27,041 bases of DNA from Krasilnikovozyma curviuscula (GCA_014825775.1 MVAQ01000264.1:1-27041), one strand, 5' to 3'. Shown: positions 9,980 to 21,588, counted from the first letter of the stretch. Numbers and translations: made by a program. Notes: generated by a model not told the origin, from the letters alone.

Positions 9980-12900
9980 ATGTACCCAAATCTTCTAAGG
10001 TCAACCTCGAAACAGTCGTCAAAGAGACTAATTTCTAGCAGTTCGGTTGCTGCCTCAAGCGCTTCGTCCTCGTGTGCTGCTTCTTCAAGTAGGAATGGCT
10101 TGGTAAGTCTATCAAAAACCATTTCATACCTTCTGTGTGCGACTGAACTAGCAAGCTGATCTGTTACCTCGCTCTCTCCAAAAAATGTGTTACTTTTTCG
10201 ACACAGCAGAAAAAAATCAAGAAGAAAGTAGAACCAAGCTCTTTGGTGCTTGGGCAGCGTCGGAATCTGCATAGCTCAATACCCAAATCGGGATTAGCTA
10301 GTGTGAGATGTCAGGAGGAAGATGAAGAATGGGCAGCTCCCAGTCAATCGTATCAGACTTTGACCTCTCGACCTCAAGAAAGTAACACGAGCAGCCCAAA
10401 CTTTCACCGGCTCAGCAGCAAATTCCCACTTGTATCTGTGAACGAAGATGTCAATTCAGTCAATAGTCTAAGTCGTCAATACGATCTTCTCCCTTCCGAA
10501 CCAGATCAGCACCTCGCTCGCATTATCTCTGAACCCCATATTCTGCATCCACCTTACAAACAATGGCTCCAGGGCTCAGATCATGGAAACCGACCATCCT
10601 CATCAACGTCTTCAACGTCGTCTATCCCGCCAGAAAAAGCTTTTATGGCGCTTCGACATCGTCAAGGAGGTACTAGCTACACGAAGTTTCTTGCCGAAGT
10701 ATCAACTCAGTCACTACTCCGATTCGTCAACCACCTGTACTTCTCTTTGGATCAAACTCTATACCAGTCTGATAGGCTGTTAGATGCGAGAGGCGACACC
10801 TCGGTCGACTGGCATCGAAGCACCGAACCTCGATCAGTTACATTCTTGTTACTGGTCAACGATCTTCTCACTCAACAACAACCCAACCTTGACGTCCTGA
10901 ATCGGTGCCTGATCTTCAAATGGGGTATAGGTGAACGCCAGTCTTGGCTCTTGCCTCAGACGATCGACAAGATAGTGTCACTTTTGATGTCGGACTCAAC
11001 TTGGAAACGTCAACATTTGAATCGAGGTCAGGCGGTGTTTCTGTTGACATTCATCGTGCAGAACATCAATGTTTCGAAAAATTATGAGTCGCTGGATTGG
11101 ATTCACGAGCTGTCGGAGGTCATCTTGGATCAAGCTAAAGTCTCTGATTACACCATTCGAGACTCAAAGTTTGGTCCTGTCACTTTCAAGGAGCAGTACG
11201 ACTATCTATCATACGTACCAAGCCCTGGTATGGCAGATTCTATCCTGTCACGTCAGGATGAAGTTCATCTAATCTTGGACGGCATTATCGCTGGTCTCCT
11301 CTCGCAACCCACAACACCAACCAGCGATCTCCCTTCCAACAAACAACTATCCCTCCGCACCCTTCAGCTGTTCAAAAAGATCATCGCCTTGGATCTGCTA
11401 CCTTCTAACTCCATCCAGCTCCTTCAAAAGCTCTCAGCGCTTCCTCAACTTCGCAATAAACCTCGAGAGATTGTCTTGTACACGGCAATGGGTACATTGA
11501 CACATTTGGGAAGGGCAGACGATTCAGCCAGGCTGCTGAGCTATCTGCTGCGCCCCTTAATTCCGGATACGGTGTTCCATCGGGGTGTGAGATGTCAGCA
11601 GTGCGGTAATTATGGCCATGCTCATGCCCAGTGTAACGAGAACGCGTTCTTCGCGGAACCTGTATGTGTAGTTTACCTTCAAAATTGAGAATTTGGTACC
11701 AGAAATCTCAATTTATTCCCGCTTCTTTACAGGATCACACTTTCATTCTCCCACACACTGTTACCAGTGAAGTATTCCCTGCAATCACTCACCAACTCCT
11801 CACAGCTCGAACGCAATCATCCCTATCACAATGTGCAGACCTCATCATCAATGCCTCCCTCGCTGGATTTCCACTTCCATTCAACACTCTTCACAACTTT
11901 TACCAATCGTGTATTAAAGCAATCTACAGCTTGCCCCCCCATTCTACAACCGAGCTCAACGCCCTCGCCTCCTTAATTTCTGACGTCTACATCCGACTGG
12001 TTGATGTTGGAGGACCAGTTCCCGAAGGAGAAGCTCTCGTCGTTCTAGTTGACAAGTTGGGTACTGATGCGAAGATGCTCGGAGCTCAAGGTCTGTTGAG
12101 GGATCTGGAGGAGAAGCTGGACGCCTTTTCAGATGCTGACTTGGGTCAGATCATCGGTGGAAACTTCCAGTCTGAGTTCCTGATGACTCTGCTGGAATTT
12201 GGGGTGAAGGATATGGCGAAGAGATTGTTTACTTCGTGGACAGGCAATGATGAGGACAACGAGATCACTTTTGTGTCCTCGACAAACTCGGACTATACCA
12301 CCACTGGCCACTCTGAATCTTCTAACACAGGTTCAACAGACAGCAACGTACTCCCTTCAGGCCACCCCTCGTCAACACCGCCACCACCGAAGCCGAAGCC
12401 AACAGCGTCCAGCAAAGAGCTGCTTCTTCGCGACGTCCAGTTAATGTACAAGCTAATCGACACATTCGGCAGTTCCAATGTAACCTCATCAGCACCTAAA
12501 AGGATATCGACAATGGCTGAACCTCTTGGTCTCACTTCAACGTTCTCTGGACAGCCTCTGACGTCTTCATCGTGGTTGTCGGAGACAGATAATCCGATGA
12601 ACAGCATCAGAGGAACGGCACACAGTGAGTTGGTTGCTTTCGAGGACGCTTAGTGAGTTTTTTTTTTTTCTTTTTTCTTATTTGGAGAAGGCTCTGAAGC
12701 GAATACTGAACATGTTGCTATATATCCATCAGTTTCCAGTCCTTTGGCCAGAGGACTCCATTGTCAGTCTTGGTCCGAGAGCGGGTGATTGCAGAGTTGG
12801 AAGTGAGACTAAAAAGTCTTCTCCAATGGGAAGCTGGACCCAGAGATAATGGCCCTTCAATCAGTCCGGTCCTATTGGCTGAGATCAAGAAAAACACTGG

Positions 12901-14999
12901 AGCGCCTTTGGATAGTTCGGCGCCTCATCTTCTGGCGTGTGTCGTTAGAGACAAGTGGAAGCTTCTGAGGTTCGATCCTCATCGTCTTGAACTTCCCGGG
13001 TCTCGAAAATTGACAAGCTTTCCTATGATGTTTAATTAGCCGCTATGTAAGCGAATTACAAAATCGAACGTCATCATTTGAACAACTTGAGGCTGCTCAA
13101 GAACGCTATATCAACCTGGTCTCTGAATACGGTGCTTCAAGTGAGGAGGCTTCAAGTTCTTTTACTAAAGAGCTCTCCGCTTGGATTACAAACACCATCG
13201 CCAAGGCAACCACAGAGCCCATCTACCTCTCCGAGTTGTTCGAAGAGAAGCGGAATGATGTTGACCGATTGGCTGCTTTCGCTTTCCTGGGCAACTGTTT
13301 AGAACAAGGTGACGTCGAAACAGGCAGGCAACGACTGAAGATGATGTTTACTCTGGGCTTGAACGTCCCACGTGAAATTATCACACAATTCTACGGTGCT
13401 TGTGGAACAGCTCTAGAGAAAGCCACCTCAGATCAGACAGCTGCTCACCATCTTGAACACATTATCCACGACGTCTACTCAGCAACATCCTTGAATTCTG
13501 CCACACCATCACCTCCTCCACCACACGACAGGGCGTTGTTTGGTCTCCTGAACTTTCTCATTCGATCATCAACGAATAAAAACAACGCAGCAGTTCAATA
13601 CTTGGAAAAACAGTTGGAAAGTATGGATTACAACACGGAGCCATGGTTTCTGAGCGGGACCGCTCCGGAGTTGAGGGGTGCATTCGTCTGGAAGATTGCA
13701 AATCAGGTCTCTGTAGACCTGGCAAAGCCCATCTGGGATTGGGTCTTCATCAATACAGAGGCTCACTTCTTAGCAGAAGATTGGGATGGTCTCAAAGCGT
13801 TCAACCCCATAAAGCCTCAGAATCGGGAGGTCGCAGCCACGCTCTTTCAACCAACTCCATCGCCGCACCCCTCTGTCCTTGACAAAGATGTCTCCTTTGC
13901 TCAAGATGTTCTCAAAGGATACATAGAACACTATGGATCTCTGGAAGCCATCCCTCGAGCTTCTCTTGGTTCAGTCTCCAAAGCCTTCACTCTTCTCAAC
14001 TCCCCAGCCGCGTCATTCTCCATCTTCAGAGAGTTCCTCAGCGGTAAAACTATCCCCTCTCCAACAGATACTACCGATGTATTTGCTGTTGTAGCGAGAA
14101 ACGATGCTCGAAAAGGACTGGAACTCATCAGTCGGGCCCATGACGAGGGAATCCCCATCAGCAAGGGTGGAATCCAAGAAGTGCTGAAAGCTGCTATACG
14201 GTTGGAGGACAAGGATGCGGTAGCAGCATGTATCGCACTGTGTGTCAAAGCTGGAGATGTTGCCAGCACTTTCAGAGGCGACCTGCGAAACGAAGTGGCT
14301 CTCTTCCACTTGAAGAACGGCGTCGGCGCATTCGAAGATCGCGTTCGTGATTCTCTCCGAATGCTTGGACCAGCAGCTGGTCCTGTGGCTCACCGATACC
14401 CCATCGCTTGGGCTACCTACGAAACGTTCCTGGACGAAATTATTAGCCGCGGAGACTATCTTGGTGGAATCAACTTAATCGAGAGGGCCTTAGAGCAACA
14501 CTTCACCGTCGACCTCAGCATTCAGTACTTTACCTTCCCAAGAATAGACGACCACTACCATGATGCCAAGCTTGAACTCATCTTACGGCTCGCTCGTGCT
14601 GTAACGCAGCACTTCGACTGGATCCTGGCTGTCAAAACAAATCCTTCCTCGCCGAAGCCTCCTCATCTCCATCAGTCGCAGTTCTACACTCCAGCGCTAG
14701 GAGAGTGGAGACTTATACAAACTTTGATGCACAAGGTACTAAGTTCCTATCTCACCGCTTTCGCAACACCAAAGATGGCACACAGGGCAGCCCTATTGGA
14801 ACATCTCAAGACGTCATTCCTGCCTCAGCTGGATGAGGAGATGGATTTAAATAATTTCTTGCCGGAGGCTAAATTATCCATCACGGTCGCTCGAGCCAAG
14901 GCGAGAGTCAAGACTAGTCAGAACAAGCTCTCTTCGGCGCCGCAGCCTATAGTCTTTACTGGTTTGAACAAGAATACAAGGTATGGAACGCTTGTCTGA
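9980..14999 (+). CDS. Large probably mitochondrial helical-repeat protein with a CCHC zinc knuckle
   Basis: Exons are 9980-10102, 10207-11661, 11733-12652, 12733 to 12969 (or 12999), and 13040-14999, giving 1564 (or 1574) aa. The N-terminus (MYPNLLRSTSKQSSKRLISS, then Ser/Ala-rich, then KKIKKKV) has Arg/Lys/Ser and no acidic residue, as in a mitochondrial presequence. The rest is mostly alpha-helical, with helix pairs resembling PPR/TPR units, for example VLYTAMGTLTHLGRADDSAR and NCLEQGDVETGRQRLKMMF. Residues 504-517 (CQQCGNYGHAHAQC, bases 11593-11634) fit C-x2-C-x4-H-x4-C, the zinc knuckle of RNA-binding proteins, placed mid-chain. A Ser/Pro-rich low-complexity stretch lies in exon 3 (about 12290-12410). 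I infer a role in mitochondrial RNA handling or translation, but I do not recognise a named family. The fourth intron is ambiguous: donors gttcga at 12970 and gtctcg at 13000 both keep the frame. The longer 70-nt intron looks more normal. Confidence 0.85.
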
Positions 15000-15234
15000 G
15001 CCACATTGTGCGCAATGTATCGTTCGTAGATCCTCAATGTGATGCGTAAGCGTGGTCACAAATAGTTCCTGAGAGGGACATATTGATACGATATGCTTTA
15101 ATGAAGAACAAAACTTTACAAACGCATAATTACACTGAAAGGTATTTACAAGACGTAGTTACACTTGGAACGCACACCCTGCTTGGCACGAGCATATAGA
15201 CGAGACGAGACGAGCCATCTTAAAAGTGCCACCC

Positions 15235-16544
15235 CTACTCTGAACCTCTCCTCTTCTTATCTGGGATAAACAGCTCGCCGATACCCCTTTTCCTCGTCTG
15301 AGCTTTGAACATACTCTTCTCCAGCCCATTTGCTGGGCTGTAGATGCCGATGCCTTCATACCCGCTGGCAGCGGGCGTCAACCCGAGCGTGAGGCCCATA
15401 GTTGACACACCGGGTGGAGAGTATACGGGGAGGGAAACGGACAAAGGCGATACCGCTGGGCGGGGGATGAGGTTGTTGATGTAGGCGTTGGAAAGGACCG
15501 ATTGTGGGCTCGGAACGACTGGTGGGTGGTCAGTAAACGACGTCGTGTTGGACCAGAGAGAGGGAGTGAATGCTTTTGGCATGTAGTAGTCGGATAGGTA
15601 GTTTTGCTGGTCAGAGAGTGACGCTTGGGTCGAATAAGATGTTGTCATAGTGGATGGGAGATAGTTGGCGTTGTACATCTCGAGCAGATTTTGGCTGCCA
15701 TCAATGAGATTCAAGCTAGCCGTCTAAAGAGGCATTCAAAAACCAATAACACAGAATAAGTATGGTACGGAAATTACGTCAAATAATTTGCACTCACGTT
15801 CCCATCTCCAGCACCTTCAATAGAGAATCCAAAAATCCCAGGAGACGGAACGACGCGGGCTGCGTAGGTCTCAGGATGACCATATCCTTGGGACACATTC
15901 TCAACCTCTGATCCTTGAGCAGAATTTGATACTGGTGAGAGAGGAGGAGGAACATGTCGTCTCTTGGACGGAGGAGCTTGTTCCTTGTTGTGACTGAAAA
16001 GAAGGGACTGGTGGAGATCTTCATCACCTTCCTCTGAACGAGAATCTTCAGAATCAGTTTGATAATTTATTTGTTTTCTCTTTTTGTTCAAGCGTGGTTT
16101 AACGGCGCCAGCACCGTCGAGTTCGACACTGCCGCCAACGTCGCCCAATTCTGGGTGAGATTTTCGTCTGTGCCAGATACATCACGGAAGCATCAGCATT
16201 GCATTCAATTTAGCTTAACGAGAAAGAGACTTACCTATGCCGGGCAAGTAAATCAGCTCTAGCATATCGGGCCGAACAGTCTGGCTGTGAACACGAATAT
16301 GGTCGATCGCCAGAATCTATGGCGAACCAACACTTTGTCAGTCAACCTTTTTTTTTTTACCAGCTGCACGATGGAAAGGAAGAAAGGGATGTAAGGAAGC
16401 TTACGAATTCGGATATGACGCTCAACATTCTGCGCTCTCGTGAACGTCGACATGCAATGCGGACCTTATTGTCATGGTGGCATGTCAGATGACTCGATGG
16501 CGAGAAAATGACGGGTCGTGCTCACATTTAAAAGCTCCTGCCAT
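15235..16544 (-). CDS. C2H2 zinc-finger transcription factor (two fingers)
   Basis: Five exons join in phase to 339 aa: 16544-16526, 16464-16405, 16316-16235, 16167-15798 and 15723-15235. Two classic fingers sit at the very N-terminus. The first is C7-x2-C10-x12-H23-x3-H27, starting MAGAFKCPHC. After the linker HSGDRPY comes C35-x4-C40-x12-H53-x4-H58. The fingers are only complete after splicing: introns fall inside the first Cys codon of finger 1, inside its last His codon, and between the two His of finger 2. This strongly supports the model. Beyond residue 58 the chain is low-complexity. It has basic patches (PRLNKKRKQ and a C-terminal PDKKRRG) that could be nuclear localisation signals, an acidic DSEDSRSEEGDED run, and a Ser/Pro/Tyr-rich region that may activate transcription. 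It presumably binds DNA in the nucleus; the targets are unknown. The 3' end faces the end of the helical-protein gene, with 235 nt between stops. Confidence 0.9.
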
Positions 16545-17216
16545 TTTTATGAATAGATCAATCTGTTTGCGATAGACAGTGGTGAAGTTGTGGTCTGTAA
16601 AAAGAACGGAGTGTGGCAGTGGTCAAAATCGAGGTGTGTGAGTGCACGGGAATCGACGTAGTGATGAAGCCAGCAGGAAGCAGGTGAGATTTTGTGTTCC
16701 TATCAGACGAAGCAATACAGTAGCGAAAACGTACATTGAGATTCGAGAAAAAGGGAGGGGGTGATGACTCTGCCAAGGTAAGGATATGACAGTTTTATGG
16801 TCAGCTTCGCATTCCAAATTCCGCGGTGGGGCCACAACAAATCGATAGCGATTCCAGCTTTTTCCTCGCCAACCCAGAGAGCTGACAATCCTTCCCGGGA
16901 ACTCACCAATTTTTGTTGTTAAAACAGTGTGATACTTCCTATTGCTATGATGGCTGCGTTTTCAGAGGCTAAAAGAACGGAAAGAAAATAGAAAGTGAAT
17001 CAGATCGTAATCGTTTGAGCTGCAGATCGAACGAGAAATCCTCACCAATAAAAACACAAGTTGGTGATCCAAGTAAGATGCTGAAGAGACAGGAAAGAGG
17101 TCAGTATGATCGCAATGGGAGGTGAAATGAGATAGATCGACGGGCAAAGCGCTGGACACAGAAGCGTCGTCTCGTACCGATGTCGAAATATTGTAGCTGA
17201 ACTTGTTGTTACTTAC
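16545..17216 (-). other. Spliced 5' leader of the zinc-finger gene (four predicted introns)
   Basis: On the minus strand four successive introns have good signals. 17216-17081 has gtaagt, actgac and ctcttcag. 17045-16969 has gtgagg, tctgat and ttcttttag. 16906-16770 has gtgagt, ctgacc and cttggcag. 16734-16595 has gtacgt and ctttttacag. They leave leader exons of 35, 62, 35 and 50 nt next to the start codon. The joined leader contains no ATG, while the unspliced stretch contains many. I infer that splicing of the leader controls translation of the regulator. The transcription start lies upstream of 17217 and is not identified. Confidence 0.55.
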
Positions 17217-18107
17217 TCTTGATTCCAAGGGTAGGAGGGTGTGACGACACAAGAACCTGCTTTGTACCTGGGCGATTTGGGAATGGAGATATCCGAAAGA
17301 AAGGTGGGCGAAGGGGAAGACGACAGGAGGAAATCGAACCTTTTTTCCTCAGCTTCAGGAACTTAAACAAAACTGACTTTTCCTGTCTTCCCGTCTCGTA
17401 GGCTATTCTTGCCGGTTAAATTCGTTTTTGAATTAAACTAGACTTGACGCTGGGCAAGCGTCAGCGTGACGTCGCGGCCCTTCTGCTTTAATTTGAGAAA
17501 AAGGATGAAGCTTCCGAATAGAGCCTTCCTTATTGCCAATTGCCGTATTTCCCAAGCTTCTCTCTCGAAAATGACGGGAAAAGATGAATGTCAGAAGAGT
17601 TGGGAATTTCAACAATGTCAGTTTGTGTCTGCTGGGTGGGTGTCCGTCCCGGCTCTTCACCTGAGATCGAATGACACGCTGTTGTAAGCCTTTGCTACCT
17701 TGCCAGTTCTTGGAGAGACTGATCCTGAATCTTGGTAGAAAGACCGAACAAAAGACAAATATATATAAAGACTGGTGTAGAGCAGTAATGTAGCAAGATG
17801 AAAACAAGCGTCTGTGTAGCTGCCTCCTCGCTTATGAAACTTTCCCTTGGCGATCGTTCGTGCCCCCACTCCTTTCTTCCAAATTTTGACTACTTCAGCC
17901 TGTTTCAACCTTGCTGCTATATGTAAATCTCTTAACTGCTCCCGATCGCCAGTCAAGCCTATCGTACAGCATCAGAGGAGCGGAGTTGTCACTCATCCTT
18001 CGACGAGGCACTGCAGTGCAGGGGGATCTGCTCATTCCAACACAGAGAACCAGCAATCTGACGCTCACTTACTTTCCCCTATTCCTGATTGGAATGAGTA
18101 GTACTTC
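17217..18107. other. Divergent promoter region, no gene seen
   Basis: This separates the zinc-finger gene (-) from the membrane-protein gene (+). The ORFs here (for example 17433-17807 minus and 17466-17687 plus) overlap each other on opposite strands and show no domain or splice support. An ATG at 18094 opens an ORF out of frame with the ATG at 18108 and may act as an overlapping upstream ORF. Confidence 0.5.
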
Positions 18108-19766
18108 ATGTCTCAAGTCGAACTCCATCCATTCCTCTCAACAGCAGCAACTACAGAGTCTGTCACCATGTCTGCGCCGTCCTTCGGCATCATGGGTGAC
18201 GGAAAACACAACCAGCACCCTCTGCTCGATTACGAGACGCTTGGAGGTCGAATAGTACCCAACCTGAGGAGGCAATCACAGCAGGCAAAAGGGTATATAG
18301 CTCCTGAGATCACCATTTGGACGAAACCAGCAAAGGTAATCTCAGATCATCGTGCCTCTCTCTTTGTTTTTTATTTCCAGCGTTTCCCATAGCTCTGACG
18401 AGAATTCTTTCCTCTCGTAGATCTTTCTTGCGTCTGTGATAGCATTTGTAACTGTGACTCTTAGCCTCACCATCGCAGTCAGACTCACAACTTCTTTCAA
18501 AACTCAGCTAGACAGACAGCAGGCTGATCTTCCCCCCTTCTATATGTTGTTTCCAGCTGGAGGTGGTCCAAAGCCTCCAAGGGTACTCCACGAATGCAAT
18601 CCTCACCATCCCAAGTATCATATCAGAGCTCTACTTGATTCTCATGAGTGTCGTTGCTATCAAACGTCAGGTTGGTGCAAAGCCTTGCATTACGCTGCTT
18701 CAAAACGCCAAACCCGCCTCTGGGGTTGCTTGACTGACTTCAATATCTCTAATGACCTCCTTTCCTCCCCAGAACATGATTGCAGTCTTTGGAATAATAA
18801 TCTTCAACCTCACCATAGTCATCTCAGGTTACATCGAAGCTGGCACACGGGCGCGTCTGCTAGAGGGTAAAGAAGGGTTCGAGGGCTCTACCAGCGTGCT
18901 GGTGTTGACATGGGTGATTCCAACTTTGGATATCTTCTTTCATGTTGGATGTGACTGGGCTGCTTTTCGGTAAGTCCTGAAAACACTCTCTTCTGGTAGG
19001 AAATGCTGAATTTGGAATTGTGGTGATCCTTTTGGAAGGTTGTATCGAAGCCTCGGGTGGTCATACTACAAGCGGTCTTCAGCTGATGAACGCATTCGAA
19101 ACGCGTACAGAAACTTTCTGATACTATATGTGAGTCACTTTTACTCTCTCAATGGTCTCAGGTGGTCGCTGACATGGATCAACAAATGGAAGACGCTCCA
19201 ACTTTGGATCTCATTCTTCCTCATCTCGCAGTTCATCACCATCTATGGCTCAGTATTTTCAATTCAAACAGAGCTCCCTGAGCTGAAATTTCCTACGCTC
19301 TATTATGTTGTTCCACCAATCACTTTCCTCCTTGGCCTCGCGAGCGTCCTCATCACCTCCTTCAGCACCAGGCGAGAATGGCACTGGCTCACTGCCGTCG
19401 GCGCCTTCTTGCAACTCTCCTCACTGGGACTCAACACATATACTTTCTCAATCTACACACGCGTCCTCCGCATGGTGTCGCACCAGACCGCGCTGCAGTA
19501 CCTCAAGCCGGAGAACTTCCTTGTCAACAGGTACTACTTCCATTATTTTTGCTTCTGTGTACTCAGTGTCAGCGCAGGGGTATATACGATCGTTGTGTGG
19601 GTCGGCTTTGGTAGGGGGGTAAAAGACGTTCGTGAGCACTGTCTCTTTGATTCGCAAACCTGGTTGCGTCGTGCTGACTGTTTCGTTCGCCCGACTGTTG
19701 GCCCTTTCAGATCGTTGTGAAAAGAAGGGATACACTGGAGGCGGTCTAGTCAATTTATTCGAGTGA
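18108..19766 (+). CDS. Polytopic membrane protein (7-8 membrane helices), function unknown
   Basis: Proposed exons are 18108-18335, 18421-18477, 18557-18670, 18773-18969, 19039-19631 and 19711-19766, giving 414 aa (394 if the ATG at 18168 is used). Hydrophobic segments lie near 77-95 (FLASVIAFVTVTLSLTIA), 108-130 (AILTIPSIISELYLILMSVV), 134-154, 175-193, 252-272 (LQLWISFFLISQFITIYGSV), 286-307, 315-335 and 364-389. The N-terminus is hydrophilic. The last intron (19632-19710) has gtgagc, CTGAC and TTTCAG and leads to a short tail ending in LVNLFE. The seven- or eight-helix layout could be receptor-like, but I see no diagnostic motif. The donor of intron 2 is the weak point: gtcaga at 18478 keeps both frame and helix, while other in-phase GTs would shorten helix 1. 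A GTGAGT near 19130 is not used, because removing it breaks the frame. Confidence 0.75.
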
Positions 19767-20238
19767 TTAGACGCGATCCAAAGGACTATACTTCTTTCTT
19801 TTCGACTAAGTAATTGCCACAGCTAGGGAGTTGTTTTATTGTTTATTGGGATGCTGTTTGTTTTTCTCTGTTGACTTATCAATCAATCTCGCGTTTTGTC
19901 CTTCAATTTATCCTATCAGTAGGGAAAGCGCATCGTTAGGGAGACGAAGGTAAACAAACGTCAAATTGCCTAATGGGGATATAAGCCGGCACTTGCTTGT
20001 ATTTTGCGCTTCTCTTGATTCAATTCAGGACGAAGTTGAACAGCTCGAGATGATTTCGACCCGTTTAGTAACCTAACTCAGGATTTCGTTTAAATTCTCA
20101 CAGTTATAAAGGCAAAATCATTCCTTTACCTGTTTAGGAATCTACTGCCCGCCCGGTGCGACTTTGCAGGAGGCGCGACGAAATCGTCTACTCTTTTTGC
20201 CAAACGTCCAAGTAGCCCCTCCAACCCATCTGATAATA
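19767..20238. other. Intergenic, nothing recognised
   Basis: AT-rich 3' flank of the membrane-protein gene and promoter of the dehydrogenase gene. No ORF or RNA structure can be supported. Confidence 0.5.
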
Positions 20239-21588
20239 ATGCCTCTAGCCATAGATCTCAAAGGTCAAACTGCCATTATCACTGGTGGAAACAGAGGCAT
20301 CGGTCTAGGTGAGCTTGGACGACGGGAGATGAGGCCAAATGTTCTTCAACTGACCATTCCTTGGATTTCTCGCAGCAATTTCGAGGTCTTTTGCTCAAGG
20401 TAAGGGTATAAGCTCAGTCGCTTCGAAATCATAGAGACTTACGTGTGTTTCGATGGTGGTTTACAGCTGGTGCTGATTTGGCTATCGTCTATGCTACTGA
20501 TTCCAACGCCCCCAAGGTCGCTGAGGACCTTGCTAGAGAATTTGGAGTGTTAGTACAGGCTTTCAAATGTCCAGGTAAGCGTTGATTATCCTACTGAACC
20601 TTTGTCCAGGTGCTGAAGCTGCCCTTTCTTGGTGCCCAGTTGAGGACGGTGCTTTGGTTCGTTCCGACTATCCGCCGTCGTCTATTTTGACGAACTCTTC
20701 CGCCAACATCATGTTCTGACCTCCTGATGTTTCCTTCACTTATCACTAGGTCGAATCAACCGTTGATGAAATCTTCAAATGCAAAGCTCTCACCCACTCA
20801 GGAGAAACTTCGCCAAACATCACGATCCTCATCGCTAACTCTGGCATTTCAGACTGGAGACCAGCTGAACTCACTTCCCCAGAGACATTTGCCAAGCTAT
20901 TCCAAGTCAATACATTCGGAGTATTCCACTTCGCTTCGAGTGTGGCACGAAGATGGATTCCATCGGATCTTGCCTCATCGAACGCTACCACTTTGGCCCC
21001 GGGAATGGGAATGATGACTGGCCCAACTTCGAAGAAGATGGTCTTTAATGCTTCCATCTCTGCTTCTGTCGCAATGATTCCTCAACTGCAGACTGCTTAC
21101 AACTGCTCCAAAGCTGGTAGGTCCAGAAGGAACGCATTTCTTGTTTGTCACAGCGTCCTAAAATGTTCCTGCTCTTTTTATCAGCTACGAAGATGATGGC
21201 CCAGAGTCTTGCTGGTGAATGGGCAAGATACGGAATCAGAGTCAACTCCGTCTCACCAGGATATGTCCTCACGGGTTCGTAGCGCCCTTACATTTTAATT
21301 TCCAAACCCATCCCAACTAACACTTACTCTTTGATCTTTTTAGACATGATTGCGAACCCACCAGACGAGGAGTCCCGTTCCTGCGCTGCAGTTTGGCAAT
21401 CAAGAACTCCAGCCGGTTTCATGGCCAAAGCAGAGGACATCTCTGAGTTGTTCGTATTCCTGTCTTCGGATATGGCCAGGTTCATTACTGGTTCTGATTA
21501 CCTGATAGATGGAGGTGAGCACATTGTACCTGGTTTCTGCGCGTCAACTGACTTTGTGGCATCTCGCGCAGGTTACACCATTTTCTAA
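20239..21588 (+). CDS. Short-chain dehydrogenase/reductase, mannitol/L-xylulose type
   Basis: Eight exons join in phase to 287 aa: 20239-20308, 20376-20399, 20467-20574, 20640-20656, 20750-21116, 21185-21274, 21344-21514 and 21572-21588. Classical SDR features are all present: the dinucleotide motif TGGNRGIG (residues 15-22), the ANSGI form of the NAG motif, Ser178, Tyr191 and Lys195 in YNCSK, EWARYGIRVNSVSPGYVLTD, and the C-terminal GSDYLIDGGYTIF. The EWA..GIRVN.VSPGYV and DGGYT signature is that of NADP(H) sugar/polyol reductases (mannitol dehydrogenase, L-xylulose reductase, Sou1/Sou2). I infer reduction of a ketose or polyol oxidation in the cytosol; the substrate cannot be read from sequence. 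An insertion of roughly 25 residues (WIPSDLASSN..GPTSKK) lies between the nucleotide-binding half and the catalytic Ser. Exon 4 has only 17 nt. Introns 4 and 6 use the unusual donor gttcgt. Confidence 0.93.

Noticed and set aside
12626..12767. Alternative intron starting at gtgagt (12626) in the helical-protein gene
   Set aside because: The donor at 12653 with acceptor 12732 gives a normal 80-nt intron, keeps more coding sequence (AYFQSFGQR) and stays in phase.
13931..14393. Minus-strand ORFs of 112 and 126 codons inside the helical-protein gene
   Set aside because: They lie opposite a 1.9-kb intact coding exon and show no recognisable content.
17433..17956. Minus-strand ORFs with Leu/Phe-rich stretches, possible small membrane protein
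   Set aside because: They overlap plus-strand ORFs of similar quality in a divergent promoter region and carry no splice-linked continuation.
19131..19162. Intron-like GTGAGT to CTCAG inside the membrane-protein gene
   Set aside because: Its 32-nt length is too short and its removal breaks the frame; the unspliced sequence continues the protein in frame.
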